A stretch of DNA of 64,000 bases from Streptomyces bacillaris (lineage in GTDB: Bacteria > Actinomycetota > Actinomycetes > Streptomycetales > Streptomycetaceae): contig NZ_CP029378.1 of assembly GCF_003268675.1 (NCBI RefSeq), forward strand, positions 2,914,001 to 2,978,000, given 5' to 3'. The position numbers were made by a program, and so were the translations under genes. Shown in pieces: positions 52,621-64,000 of the stretch. The notes beneath the pieces were generated by a model. The model saw only the letters and a list, made by a program, of their open reading frames with translations, was not told the origin of the DNA and did not search any database. The first letter of the stretch is position 1; every line of letters starts with the position of its first letter.

Positions 52621-52687
52621 GGGGCGGTACCGGGAACTCCGGTCCGCCCCTCACCTGCGGTGACGCGTTACTTCTCGGTGCTTCTCA

Positions 52688-54305
<1,618 letters not shown>

Positions 54306-54339
54306 GCGCGCATCCCTGGAACGCCTGAGCGCCCCTGCC

Positions 54340-54915
54340 CTACTGCTCGGCCAGCGCCCGCAGCCGGCTGAGCGCGCGGTGCTGGGCGACCCGCACCGCA
54401 CCCGGGGACATCCCGAGCATCCGGCCGGTCTCCTCGGCCGTGAGCCCGACCGCGACCCGCAGGACCAGCAGCTCGCGCTGGCTCTCCGGGAGGTTGGCCA
54501 GAAGCTTCTTCGCCCAGGCGGCATCGCTGTTGAGCAGGGCGCGCTCCTCCGGGCCGAGGGAGTCGTCGGGCCGCTCGGGCATCTCGTCGGAGGGGACGGC
54601 GGTCGAGCCGGGGTGGCGCATCGCGGCCCGCTGGAGGTCGGCCACCTTGTGACCGGCGATGGCGAAGACGAAGGCCTCGAAGGGCCTGCCGGTGTCCTTG
54701 TAGCGGGGCAGCGCCATCAGCACGGCGACGCAGACCTCCTGCGCGAGGTCCTCCACGAAGTGACGGGCATCACCGGGCAACCGGTTCAGCCGGGAGCGGC
54801 AGTAGCGCAGGGCGAGGGGGTGGACATGGGCCAGCAGATCGTGGGTGGCCTGCGCGTCACCGTCGACGGCCCGGTGCACGAGGGCACCGATCACCGTGGT
54901 TTCGTCGTCGCGCAT
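54340..54915 (-). CDS. shbA: Sigma-70 family sigma factor ShbA
   Basis: 191 aa from ATG 54915 ([19 protein letters not shown]); an upstream ATG at 55005 with GGGGAGG would give 221 aa. Sigma region 2 ([38 protein letters not shown] area) and region 4 ([26 protein letters not shown]) are clear. In Streptomyces griseus ShbA drives transcription of hrdB, the principal sigma factor; this gene has the same position next to guaB and bldM. No anti-sigma gene is adjacent. Confidence 0.85.
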   Translation of the reverse strand: MRDDETTVIGALVHRAVDGDAQATHDLLAHVHPLALRYCRSRLNRLPGDARHFVEDLAQEVCVAVLMALPRYKDTGRPFEAFVFAIAGHKVADLQRAAMRHPGSTAVPSDEMPERPDDSLGPEERALLNSDAAWAKKLLANLPESQRELLVLRVAVGLTAEETGRMLGMSPGAVRVAQHRALSRLRALAEQ

Positions 54916-55225
54916 CGGACCATGGTGCCTCGGTGCCGTACGGTCCGCTCCATCGCGTCCCGAGTTGTGCACCGAAGCGTTATGAGCGGGTGCGCCGGAT
55001 GTCATGTCCTGCGCCCTCCCCTTCCGCTCGACCGAATCGTTCCTACCGTTCCTGAGGAACTCCACGACTCAAGGATGCGTCATCGGCCGGGAAGCGTCAC
55101 ATGGCGCCGTCGGCTCCACCCGGATCCGCGGTGGACCGCCGCGCTCCGACGCGGGGTGCACCGCCGGTGACCCGTCCCGTCCGCCCGTCCGCCGGTCTGC
55201 GGACGGGGGCGGTCCGGGCCGGGCG

Positions 55226-55837
55226 TCAGCGGACCAGACCCCAGCGGAATCCCAGGGCCACCGCATGGGCGCGGTCCGAGGCCCCGAGCTTCTTGAACAG
55301 CCGCCGGGCGTGGGTCTTGACCGTGTCCTCGGAGAGGAACAGCTCACGGCCGATCTCCGCGTTGGAGCGGCCGTGGCTCATGCCTTCGAGCACCTGGATC
55401 TCCCGCGCGGTGAGCGTGGGGGCGGCCCCCATCTCGGCGGAGCGGAGCCGGCGCGGGGCGAGCCGCCACGTCGGGTCGGCCAGCGCCTGGGTGACGGTGG
55501 CCCGCAGCTCGGCGCGGGAGGCGTCCTTGTGCAGATAGCCGCGGGCGCCGGCGGCGACCGCGAGCGCGACACCGTCCAGGTCCTCGGCGACGGTCAGCAT
55601 GATGATCCGGGCGCCGGGGTCGGCGGAGAGCAGCCGCCGGACCGTCTCCACACCCCCCAGACCGGGCATGCGTACGTCCATCAGAATCAGATCCGAACGG
55701 TCGGCCCCCCAGCGGCGGAGGACTTCCTCGCCGTTGGCCGCCGTGGTCACGCGCTCGACACCGGGCACGGTGGCCACCGCGCGACGGAGCGCTTCTCGGG
55801 CAAGCGGGGAGTCGTCGCAGACGAGGACGGATGTCAT
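55226..55837 (-). CDS. bldM: Developmental response regulator BldM
   Basis: 203 aa, the exact BldM length, from ATG 55837 (MTSVLVCDDSPLAREALRRAV). Receiver domain with Asp8-Asp9 and Asp54 (ILMDVRMPG), and a LuxR-type HTH at the C-terminus (LTAREIQVLEGMSHGRSNAEI). BldM is an orphan regulator needed for aerial growth. It acts as a homodimer and as a heterodimer with WhiI, and is not thought to depend on phosphorylation. It is divergent from whiD, and a sigma-BldN-type promoter is visible upstream. Confidence 0.97.
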   Translation of the reverse strand: MTSVLVCDDSPLAREALRRAVATVPGVERVTTAANGEEVLRRWGADRSDLILMDVRMPGLGGVETVRRLLSADPGARIIMLTVAEDLDGVALAVAAGARGYLHKDASRAELRATVTQALADPTWRLAPRRLRSAEMGAAPTLTAREIQVLEGMSHGRSNAEIGRELFLSEDTVKTHARRLFKKLGASDRAHAVALGFRWGLVR

Positions 55838-55960
55838 GACTGTCCTCCGCAGCTGATGCGCGTCACCTTGAGCCTCCAGGCTGATACAAGTCGTCACCTG
55901 TGCGGTCGACCCCTTCGGACATGTGCCCGAGCCGGTTCTCCGTCAACCGCATCCACCCTC

Positions 55961-55988
55961 TTAACGACGGTCACTCGAAAGAGTTACG
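55961..55988 (-). promoter_or_regulatory. Candidate sigma-BldN promoter of bldM
   Basis: On the minus strand CGTAAC (55988-55983) and CGTTAA (55966-55961) are 16 bp apart, matching the sigma-BldN consensus. Transcription would start near 55953, about 115 nt ahead of bldM, in agreement with the known dependence of bldM on BldN. Confidence 0.75.
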
Positions 55989-56047
55989 GGCCCGACCTTC
56001 GGGTTCGGCACTCTACGTGAGGGCTCGCATACGGAGGAGAACGACGC

Positions 56048-56060
56048 GGGTGATTCACCC
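56048..56060. promoter_or_regulatory. Dyad in the bldM-whiD intergenic region
   Basis: gggtga-t-tcaccc, extendable to 15 bp (56047-56061). It lies between the two divergent developmental genes and is a plausible regulator site; TCAC/GTGA half-sites are reminiscent of BldM/WhiI targets. Another dyad (tacatct/agatgta) is at 56154-56178. Confidence 0.45.
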
Positions 56061-56287
56061 GTCAACCGAATCTTCACTCCCTGGCTTGCCCTATTTGGCG
56101 AGATTTCTTCCCTTTTGAGGGTGTCTGTGGCTAGATTCGCAAACAGTCATATTTACATCTACTAGCACCGCAGATGTACGGTCGAGACTCAGGTCACCGA
56201 AGATGACGATCGCCGATCACGGACCGCCGGTGAACCGGCGGTCGAGGATGCCGCTTCCGACGCAGCACGGCTTCGAGGGGACAAGCA

Positions 56288-56629
56288 ATGGCAGATTTCT
56301 CCCGCCTTCCCGGACCCAACGCAGACCTGTGGGACTGGCAGTTGCTCGCCGCCTGCCGAGGCGTCGACAGCTCCCTGTTCTTCCACCCCGAAGGTGAGCG
56401 CGGCGCCGCCCGCAGCGCTCGTGAGACCTCGGCGAAGGAGGTGTGCATGCGGTGCCCGGTACGCGCCGAGTGCGCCGCCCACGCCCTGGCCGTACGGGAG
56501 CCCTACGGGGTGTGGGGCGGCCTGACCGAGGACGAGCGCGAAGAGCTGATGGGCCGGGCCAGAACCCGGCTGATCACCGCAGCACCCTCGGGCGCCACCA
56601 CGGCCACCACGGGCTCCCGCCCGACCTGA
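56288..56629 (+). CDS. whiD: WhiB-like Fe-S regulator WhiD
   Basis: 113 aa from ATG 56288, preceded by GAGGGG. Four Cys for a [4Fe-4S] cluster (Cys23, Cys53, Cys56, Cys62 with CMRC) and the GVWGG turn at 74-78, then a basic C-terminus. It matches WhiD, which is needed for late spore maturation in Streptomyces and binds the principal sigma factor. Position next to bldM matches. Long upstream region with dyads. Confidence 0.96.
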   Translation: MADFSRLPGPNADLWDWQLLAACRGVDSSLFFHPEGERGAARSARETSAKEVCMRCPVRAECAAHALAVREPYGVWGGLTEDEREELMGRARTRLITAAPSGATTATTGSRPT

Positions 56630-56729
56630 CGCCCGACGGCCCCGACCGAACGCAGAAACGTTTCCTCGATATCGCCCCCACGGCCCCCGGAGCACGGCCC
56701 CGGCCCCGCCGCGTACGGAGCGCGGCTCC

Positions 56730-57620
56730 TCAGCGGGCGGCCGCCAGGGACAGCTGGTCCAGGGTGGCCGCGACCGCCGGGACCCGGGCCAGGTCCGGCA
56801 GGGTGAGCGCCACGATCTCCCGCTCGATCGCGGGCACCACCGGGACGGTCCGCGCCCCCTTGGGCCGTACCGACTCCACCGCCAGCTCCGGCAGGACCGC
56901 CACCCCGAGCCCGGCCCCCACCAGGCCCATCACCGCCGGGTAGTCGTCGGTGGCGAAGTCGATCCGGGGGGTGAACCCCGACTCCTCGCAGACCTCCACC
57001 AGCTGACGGCGGCAGCGCGGGCAGCCCGCGATCCACGACTCGTCCGCCAGCTCACCGATGGAGACCTCCGCCGCACCGGCCAGCCGGTGCCCCTCCGGGA
57101 CCAGGCCGATCAGCCGGTCGGTGAGCAGCGGCCGGACCACCAGGTCGTCCCACTCACCGCCGGAGGCGCCGTACCGGAAGGCCAGCGCGATGTCGCAGTC
57201 GCCGTCGCGCAGCAGGTCCACCGAGCGCGGCGGCTCGGCCTCCACCAGCGAGACCCGGGTCCCGGGGTGCTCGGCGCGCAGGGCCGCCAGCGCGCCGGGC
57301 ACCAGGGTGGAGCTGCCGCTGGGGAAGGAGACGAGCCGGACCCGGCCGGCCCGCAGCCCGGCGATGGCGGCGACCTCCTCCTCGGCCGCGGTCAGCCCGG
57401 CGAGGATGCCGGAGGCGTGCCGGACGAGCGCCTCACCGGCCTGGGTGAGGCGCATCTCGCGCCCGGTGCGGATGAGCAGGGTGGTGCCGGCGGAGGACTC
57501 CAGGGCCTTCATCTGCTGGCTCACCGCGGGCTGGGTGCAGCCGAGTTCACGGGCGGCGGCGGAGAACGAGCCGGTGGTGGCGACGGCACGCAGGACGCGG
57601 AGGTGGCGGGCTTCGATCAC
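56730..57620 (-). CDS. LysR-family transcription regulator
   Basis: 296 aa from GTG 57620. N-terminal winged HTH (about 1-60, TGSFSAAARELGCTQPAVSQQM) and a substrate-binding domain (about 90-290). A CPRC pair sits near residue 200. It is divergent from the MOSC and SDR genes; LysR regulators often control a divergent neighbour, so those two genes are candidates. The effector is unknown. Confidence 0.93.
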   Translation of the reverse strand: MIEARHLRVLRAVATTGSFSAAARELGCTQPAVSQQMKALESSAGTTLLIRTGREMRLTQAGEALVRHASGILAGLTAAEEEVAAIAGLRAGRVRLVSFPSGSSTLVPGALAALRAEHPGTRVSLVEAEPPRSVDLLRDGDCDIALAFRYGASGGEWDDLVVRPLLTDRLIGLVPEGHRLAGAAEVSIGELADESWIAGCPRCRRQLVEVCEESGFTPRIDFATDDYPAVMGLVGAGLGVAVLPELAVESVRPKGARTVPVVPAIEREIVALTLPDLARVPAVAATLDQLSLAAAR

Positions 57621-57701
57621 CCCTCCACCATAAGAGATACTTGGATGGCGGGCGAACTAATCGCGTATGCCTTTCAGGTTTGAGCCGTTAGCGTGACCCT
57701 T

Positions 57702-58394
57702 ATGAGATTGCTGAGCGTGAATGTCGGCCGCCCCACCCCGTCCCCGTCCGCGGGTGGCCCCGGCGGTCTGACCGGGATCGACAAGCGGCCCGTCGAGGGG
57801 GACGTGCACGTCACCGATCCCGGTGCCAAGGGGGTCGGCGGCAGCGGGCTCGCCGGTGACGCGGTCTGCGACCTGCGCCACCACGGCGGCAGCGACCAGG
57901 CCGTGTACGCCTTCGCCCGGGAGGAGCTGGACGCCTGGCAGCGGCTGCTGGGCGGCCGGCAGCTGGCCAACGGGGCGTTCGGCGAGAACCTCACCACCGC
58001 CGGGATCGATGTGAGCGGCGCGCTGATCGGGGAGCGCTGGCGGGTGGGGGACGAGCTGCTCCTGGAGGTGACCTCCGGCCGTATCCCGTGCCGGACGTTC
58101 GCGGACCACATCGCGGAGGGGAAGTGGATCCGGCGGTTCACCGAGGAGGCCGTCACCGGCGTCTATCTCCGGGTGATCGAGCCGGGCACGATCCGGGCCG
58201 GGGACCCCGTCGAGATCGTCCACCGCCCGGATCACCAGGTCACCGCCTCGCTCCAGTTCCGGGCCGTCACGACGGAGCGCACCCTGCTGCCCTCCCTGCT
58301 GGCCGCCGCGTCGGCCCTGCACCCGGAGGCGCTGCGCAAGGCCCGGGCGTACGTGGCGGCGGCCGATGACCGGGAGGCGGGCGCGGGGCACTAA
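57702..58394 (+). CDS. MOSC-domain protein
   Basis: 230 aa from ATG 57702 (MRLLSVNVGRPT); GTG 57693 is an alternative. The MOSC core includes HHGGSDQAVYAF, GAFGENLTT and the Cys in SGRIPCRTF. It resembles the stand-alone YiiM-type proteins that handle sulfur or bind molybdenum cofactor. Whether it acts on N-hydroxylated compounds, as YiiM does, is inference. It is 10 nt ahead of the SDR gene and divergent from the LysR gene. Confidence 0.88.
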   Translation: MRLLSVNVGRPTPSPSAGGPGGLTGIDKRPVEGDVHVTDPGAKGVGGSGLAGDAVCDLRHHGGSDQAVYAFAREELDAWQRLLGGRQLANGAFGENLTTAGIDVSGALIGERWRVGDELLLEVTSGRIPCRTFADHIAEGKWIRRFTEEAVTGVYLRVIEPGTIRAGDPVEIVHRPDHQVTASLQFRAVTTERTLLPSLLAAASALHPEALRKARAYVAAADDREAGAGH

Positions 58395-58404
58395 CGTGCC
58401 GCGT

Positions 58405-59178
58405 ATGACGACTGCACTGATCACGGGCGCGACGGCGGGTATCGGGGCTGCGTTCGCGCGACGGCTCGCGGCCCAGGGGCACAACCTGGTGCTGGTGGCA
58501 CGGGACACCGCACGCCTGCGCGAGCAGGCCACCGAACTGCACGACCGGCACGGCATCGAGGCCGAGGTGCTCCGCGCGGACCTGGCCACGGACGGCGGGA
58601 TCGAGGCGGTCGAGAAGCGGCTCGCGGACCGGACGCACCCGGTCGATCTGCTGGTCAACAACGCCGGGTTCGGCAACAAGGGGCGCTATCTGGAAGTGTC
58701 CATGGCCGATGAGCTGACGATGCTGAAGGTGCACTGCGAGGCGGTGCTGCGGCTGACCTCGGCCGCCACCGCGGGCATGAAGGAGCGCGGCCGGGGCGCG
58801 GTGGTCAACGTGGCGTCCGTGGCGGCGTTCGTGCCGCGCGGGACGTACGGGGCGTCGAAGGCGTGGGTCGTGCAGTTCACCCAGGGCGCGGCGAAGGACC
58901 TGGCCGGTTCGGGGGTGCGGCTGATGGCGCTCTGCCCGGGCTTCGTCCGTACGGAGTTCCACGAGCGGGCCGGGATGGGCACGGACAACATCCCGGGGTG
59001 GATGTGGCTGGACGCGGACAAGCTGGTGGCCTCGGCCCTGGCGGACCTGGCCCGGGGGAAGTCGGTGTCGATCCCGGACCCGCGCTACAAGGCGCTGATG
59101 GGGCTGGTGAAGGTGACCCCGCGCGGTCTGCTGGGCGGGGTGACCTCGCGTACGGGACGCAAGTACGGGCCGCAGTAG
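58405..59178 (+). CDS. Short-chain dehydrogenase/reductase
   Basis: 257 aa from ATG 58405, 10 nt after the MOSC stop, so cotranscribed with it. Classical SDR: TGATAGIG at 7-14, NNAG, a catalytic Ser in ASVAAFVPRG, and YGASK with Tyr and Lys. The C-terminal segment (KYKALMGLVKVTPRG-like) is typical of the DltE/YqjQ group. Substrate unknown. It ends at a strong terminator before groEL1. Confidence 0.9.
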   Translation: MTTALITGATAGIGAAFARRLAAQGHNLVLVARDTARLREQATELHDRHGIEAEVLRADLATDGGIEAVEKRLADRTHPVDLLVNNAGFGNKGRYLEVSMADELTMLKVHCEAVLRLTSAATAGMKERGRGAVVNVASVAAFVPRGTYGASKAWVVQFTQGAAKDLAGSGVRLMALCPGFVRTEFHERAGMGTDNIPGWMWLDADKLVASALADLARGKSVSIPDPRYKALMGLVKVTPRGLLGGVTSRTGRKYGPQ

Positions 59179-59211
59179 CCCGGTTCGGGCCTGTCCGGCT
59201 CCGGACGCACC

Positions 59212-59248
59212 GAGGCCCGGTGCCCCCGCGACGGGGGCACCGGGCCTC
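59212..59248. terminator. Bidirectional hairpin terminator between SDR gene and groEL1
   Basis: 16-bp perfect arms (59212-59227 and 59233-59248) with a 5-nt loop, between converging genes. Confidence 0.95.
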
Positions 59249-59265
59249 TGACGTACCGGCGGGTA

Positions 59266-60990
<1,725 letters not shown>

Positions 60991-61299
60991 TTACTTCTCG
61001 ACGATCGCGAGGACGTCGCGGGCCGAGAGGACGAGGTACTCCTCGCCGTTGTACTTCACCTCGGTGCCGCCGTACTTGCTGTACAGGACGACGTCGCCGG
61101 TCTTGACGTCGAGCGGAAGACGCTCGCCGTTCTCGAAGCGGCCGGGGCCCACGGCGAGGACGACGCCCTCCTGGGGCTTCTCCTTCGCGGTGTCCGGAAT
61201 GACCAGGCCGGAAGCGGTGGTCTGCTCGGCGTCGAGCGGCTGGACCACAATGCGGTCCTCGAGCGGCTTGATCGCAACCTTGGAGCTGGTGGTCGACAC
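60991..61299 (-). CDS. groES: Co-chaperonin GroES
   Basis: 102 aa from GTG 61299, with GGGGGAGA upstream. It has the GroES signature [19 protein letters not shown] and the mobile loop. It caps the GroEL ring. Two CIRCE operators in the leader indicate control by HrcA. Confidence 0.97.
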   Translation of the reverse strand: MSTTSSKVAIKPLEDRIVVQPLDAEQTTASGLVIPDTAKEKPQEGVVLAVGPGRFENGERLPLDVKTGDVVLYSKYGGTEVKYNGEEYLVLSARDVLAIVEK

Positions 61300-61408
61300 G
61301 ATCCGGTCTCCCCCTTCGGAGATCTCACGGGGTTTAGCAGTCGGTGGGCGGCGACCAGACCGATCCGTCGTCGCGGGTGCCGGACCTGCCCTGTCGCACA
61401 GTGTGGTG

Positions 61409-61435
61409 CTGGCACTCTCCAGGGGGGAGTGCCAG
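61409..61435. promoter_or_regulatory. CIRCE operator 1 (HrcA)
   Basis: CTGGCACTC, 9-bp spacer, GAGTGCCAG: a perfect 9-bp dyad with one change per arm from the classical TTAGCACTC/GAGTGCTAA. It overlaps the predicted transcription start. Confidence 0.95.
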
Positions 61436-61442
61436 ACCCGAG

Positions 61443-61470
61443 ACTATGACCGCGATTAGCACTCGGTCAA
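61443..61470 (-). promoter_or_regulatory. groES-groEL1 promoter
   Basis: On the minus strand TTGACC (61470-61465) and CATAGT (61448-61443) are 16 bp apart. The -35 lies in the spacer of CIRCE 2. Confidence 0.75.
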
Positions 61471-61482
61471 GCGGAGTGCCAA
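61456..61482. promoter_or_regulatory. CIRCE operator 2 (HrcA)
   Basis: TTAGCACTC, 9-bp spacer, GAGTGCCAA: almost the canonical CIRCE. It covers the -35 element. Confidence 0.95.
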
Positions 61483-61714
61483 TTCACCACCCTCGCGCCG
61501 TCCCGATCGGGGCTCGACCGGGGCTCCATAGGGTCACCGCCCGGACAACGTGGGGGCGGGGCGCGGTGTTCCGTAGGACGCGGTGTTCCGTACGACGGGG
61601 ACAACGGGACGACGGGGGCGATGGGGGCGACGGGGGCGACGGGGAGGACGAACGACGAATGCGCGCGCAGCGGGGGCTGGGCGCGCATCCGGGGCGTACG
61701 GGGAGTGCGCCGGG

Positions 61715-62689
61715 TCAGACATAGTCCTCCAGCTTCGCCACCGCGTACCCCTTGTCCGTGATGGTCTTCATGACCAGCCGGATCATGTCGGGCATGGTCC
61801 CCTTCCAGTCCCCCTTGCCCCGGAAGTGGGTGAGGACGATGTCGCCCGGGTGCAGGTCCCGGTCCCACTCGCGCCACTCCATGCGGTCGGCGAAGGCTTC
61901 GGCGGACCAGAGCGGTACGGCGGTGATGCCGCAGGACTTGGCGACGACGAGGGTGTCGCGGTTGTAGTTGCCGTAGGGCGGGCGGAAGAGGGTGGGCCGC
62001 TTCCCGTACTGCTTGAGGATCTTCTCCTGCTGGCCGCAGATCTCGCGCTTCTGCTCGGCGTAGGAGAGGCCGGGCAGATAGCGGTGGTTGAGCGTGTGGT
62101 TGCTGATGGTCACCCCGCGCTTCTGCATCTGCTTGAAGTAGCCGTAGTTGTCCTTGGTGACGTAGTCACTGAGGAACGCGCTGTACGGGATGTCCAGTTC
62201 GGTCATCATCCGCAGCAGTTCGGGGTCCTTCTCCGCCCCGTCGTCCATGGTGAGGAAGACGATCTTCTCCTTGGTGGGGACGGTGGTGAAGACGGGCGGC
62301 AGCCCCTCCCCGTCCCGGACCTCGAACCCTTTACGGGTGGTGATGCGCGGCTTCACCTCGGGGGGCTCGGGGGCGGCGAGCGGGGTCTTGGCCAGCCCCC
62401 ACTTCTTCGCCGCGACGGCCCGTGCGGCCTGCTTCCGCTTCAGCTCCTCGGCGTACGTGTCCAGGGCGCGGGCGGGTCCGGCCTGCTGGGCGGCCTCGCC
62501 CTGCTGCCCGGCGGCGGGCTTCGCCGGGCCGTCCGGGGTCCCCGTACCGCCGTCGGCCGTCGCCGCCGCGCAGGCCGAGGTGACGGTGGCGGCCAGGAGG
62601 GCGGCCAGCACGGTGGAGACCGGTCTATGCCGTCTCGTGGGCGAGTGCCGCTTCGTGGGTGATTTTCCCTTTTGTCGTACTAGTTGCAT
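61715..62689 (-). CDS. Polysaccharide deacetylase lipoprotein (NodB domain)
   Basis: 324 aa from ATG 62689. A basic start, hydrophobic core and lipobox TSAC indicate a lipoprotein. An Ala/Gln-rich linker precedes the NodB domain (about 140-324) with the motifs MDDG, SNHTLNH (metal His pair), RPPYGNYN and DIVLTH. The metal site and catalytic Asp appear intact. It should remove acetyl groups from peptidoglycan or another extracellular glycan. Long upstream frames to 63685 are not part of the gene. Confidence 0.92.
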   Translation of the reverse strand: MQLVRQKGKSPTKRHSPTRRHRPVSTVLAALLAATVTSACAAATADGGTGTPDGPAKPAAGQQGEAAQQAGPARALDTYAEELKRKQAARAVAAKKWGLAKTPLAAPEPPEVKPRITTRKGFEVRDGEGLPPVFTTVPTKEKIVFLTMDDGAEKDPELLRMMTELDIPYSAFLSDYVTKDNYGYFKQMQKRGVTISNHTLNHRYLPGLSYAEQKREICGQQEKILKQYGKRPTLFRPPYGNYNRDTLVVAKSCGITAVPLWSAEAFADRMEWREWDRDLHPGDIVLTHFRGKGDWKGTMPDMIRLVMKTITDKGYAVAKLEDYV

Positions 62690-62858
62690 GGCGCCGCATC
62701 CTGCCAGCCGCCCGGGCTCCTCCCGCCCCGACACCGCGAGGGGGCCGGACCCGTCGCCCGACCGGCGGACAGGGGCCCGCGTCGGCGGGTCGGGGGCACG
62801 CATCGACCGGTGGGGCGTGCTTCGGCCCGTACCGGCCCGCCTCCGCGCACCGGCCACA

Positions 62859-64000
62859 ATGGACCGGGTGAACGCAACCACCCCCGCCACCCCGGCCGGC
62901 GACCCCGGCGACCCCGCACGCGCCGCCTTCGCCGCCCTGCGCACCCCCGAGGGCGAACACCTGCTGGCCGAGCTGCGCGACCACGACCCGGCCGACGAGC
63001 TGGCCACCGCGACCCGGCTGCGCCGCACGCACCGGGCGGAGCTGGTGTCGGCCGCCCTGGGGCAGGCGCGGCTGCGGCAGCGGGCGGTGGCGAAGTTCGG
63101 GGCCGAGGACGCGTACCGGATGTACTTCACGCCCAACGGCGTCGAGCAGGCCACCCGTACCTCGGTGGCGGAACACCGCGCCGCCCGGTTCGCCGCGCTC
63201 GGCGTGCGGAGCGTGGCGGACCTGTGCTGCGGCATCGGCGGCGACGCCGTCGCCCTGGCCCGCGCCGGGATCTCCGTGCTCGCCGTGGACCGTGACCCGC
63301 TCACCGCCGAGGTGGCCCGCGCCAACGCGGCGGCGCTGGGGCTCGGGGAGCTGATCGAGGTGCGGTGCACCGACGTCACGGAGATCGACACCTCCCCGTA
63401 CGACGCCGTCTTCGTGGACCCGGCGCGGCGGGGCGGACGCGGCAGGATCTTCGACCCGGAGGCGTACTCACCGCCGCTGTCCTGGGCCACGGCCGCCGCG
63501 CTGAAGGCCCCTCGCGCGGCGCTGAAGATCGCGCCCGGCATCCCGCACGAGGCGATCGGCCCGGAGGCCGAGGCGGAGTGGATCTCGGACGGGGGCGATG
63601 TGAAGGAGGCGGTGCTCTGGTACGGGGAGGGCATCGCGCCCGGTTCGTTCCGGGCCACCCTGCTGCCGTCCGGGGCCACCCTCACCGCCCCGGCCCCGCT
63701 GCCCGCCCCGCCGGTGGGCCCGGTCGGGCGCTATCTGTACGAGCCGGACGGGGCGGTGATCCGGGCGCATCTGGTCGCGGACATCGTGGAGCGGTGCGGC
63801 GGGCGGCTGGTGGACGAGACGATCGCGTACGTCACCAGCGATGTGCCGTACTCCTCCCCGTACGTCGCCGGGTACGAGATCACCGATCGGCTGCCGTTCA
63901 ACATGAAGCGGCTCAAGGCGCTGCTGCGGGAGCGCGAGGTGGGCGTACTGACCGTCAAGAAGCGCGGCTCGGCGGTCGAACCGGAGGAGCTGCGCCGCCG
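62859..64000 (+). CDS. Class I SAM-dependent methyltransferase (THUMP-like C-terminus), cut by window edge
   Basis: The frame from ATG 62859 (MDRVNATTPATPAG; GTG 62868 is an alternative) is open to the end. The SAM-binding motif is LCCGIGGDAVALARAG, followed by AVDRDPL and the DPARRGGRG motif. The C-terminal part (about 280 on) resembles the THUMP-like domain. Such proteins are predicted RNA methyltransferases. The 3' end is outside the window. It is divergent from the deacetylase gene. Confidence 0.85.
   Translation, partial: MDRVNATTPATPAGDPGDPARAAFAALRTPEGEHLLAELRDHDPADELATATRLRRTHRAELVSAALGQARLRQRAVAKFGAEDAYRMYFTPNGVEQATRTSVAEHRAARFAALGVRSVADLCCGIGGDAVALARAGISVLAVDRDPLTAEVARANAAALGLGELIEVRCTDVTEIDTSPYDAVFVDPARRGGRGRIFDPEAYSPPLSWATAAALKAPRAALKIAPGIPHEAIGPEAEAEWISDGGDVKEAVLWYGEGIAPGSFRATLLPSGATLTAPAPLPAPPVGPVGRYLYEPDGAVIRAHLVADIVERCGGRLVDETIAYVTSDVPYSSPYVAGYEITDRLPFNMKRLKALLREREVGVLTVKKRGSAVEPEELRR

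Overview
The window is high-GC actinobacterial chromosome and almost certainly comes from a Streptomyces core region. The strongest markers are the developmental genes bldM and whiD side by side, the hrdB-directing sigma factor shbA next to guaB, groES-groEL1 with double CIRCE operators, icmB, a family of eukaryotic-type Ser/Thr kinases, and a c-di-AMP riboswitch in front of an NlpC/P60 cell-wall hydrolase. Gene content and order look like the conserved sucCD-to-groES segment of Streptomyces chromosomes. I see no insertion sequence, prophage, CRISPR array, tRNA or rRNA.

Layout: (1) 1-4.8 kb: DUF6350 membrane protein, a membrane-anchored HTH/sigma-like regulator and the sucCD operon. (2) 5.1-14.2 kb: a three-gene operon with 4-nt overlaps (MoxR AAA+ ATPase, DUF5682, vWA/CoxE-like protein), followed after a small MmpS-like lipoprotein by a SWIM zinc-finger gene and a DUF5691 gene. 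I regard this as one functional locus of unknown purpose. (3) 14.5-24.1 kb: icmB, a lipase, an M23 peptidase, pcrA and two coiled-coil NlpC/P60 hydrolases. (4) 24.2-31.1 kb: a PspC-type two-component system, a PspC protein, a 15-bp minisatellite, DoxX, a TM protein, a class II aldolase and a 31-aa micro-ORF. (5) 31.2-39.4 kb: guaA, chorismate mutase with a candidate Phe/Tyr leader-peptide attenuator, a sortase-anchored surface protein, a GMC oxidoreductase and a succinic semialdehyde dehydrogenase. (6) 39.5-47 kb: three transmembrane kinase-like proteins, the middle one a pseudokinase. (7) 47.1-62.7 kb: glpD, a UDP-sugar-dehydrogenase homologue without its catalytic Cys, guaB3, guaB, shbA, bldM, whiD, LysR, MOSC, SDR, groEL1, groES and a polysaccharide deacetylase. 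The window ends inside a class I methyltransferase.

Functional themes are the TCA cycle (sucCD), purine synthesis (guaA, guaB, guaB3), cell-wall remodelling (M23, two NlpC/P60, deacetylase, lipase), signalling (kinases, two-component system) and developmental control (shbA, bldM, whiD).

Three genes (guaB, pcrA 5' end, PspC protein) each appear to lack one base in or beside a short G/C run. Since guaB is housekeeping, I suspect undercalled homopolymers in the assembly rather than three real mutations; read-level checking would settle it.
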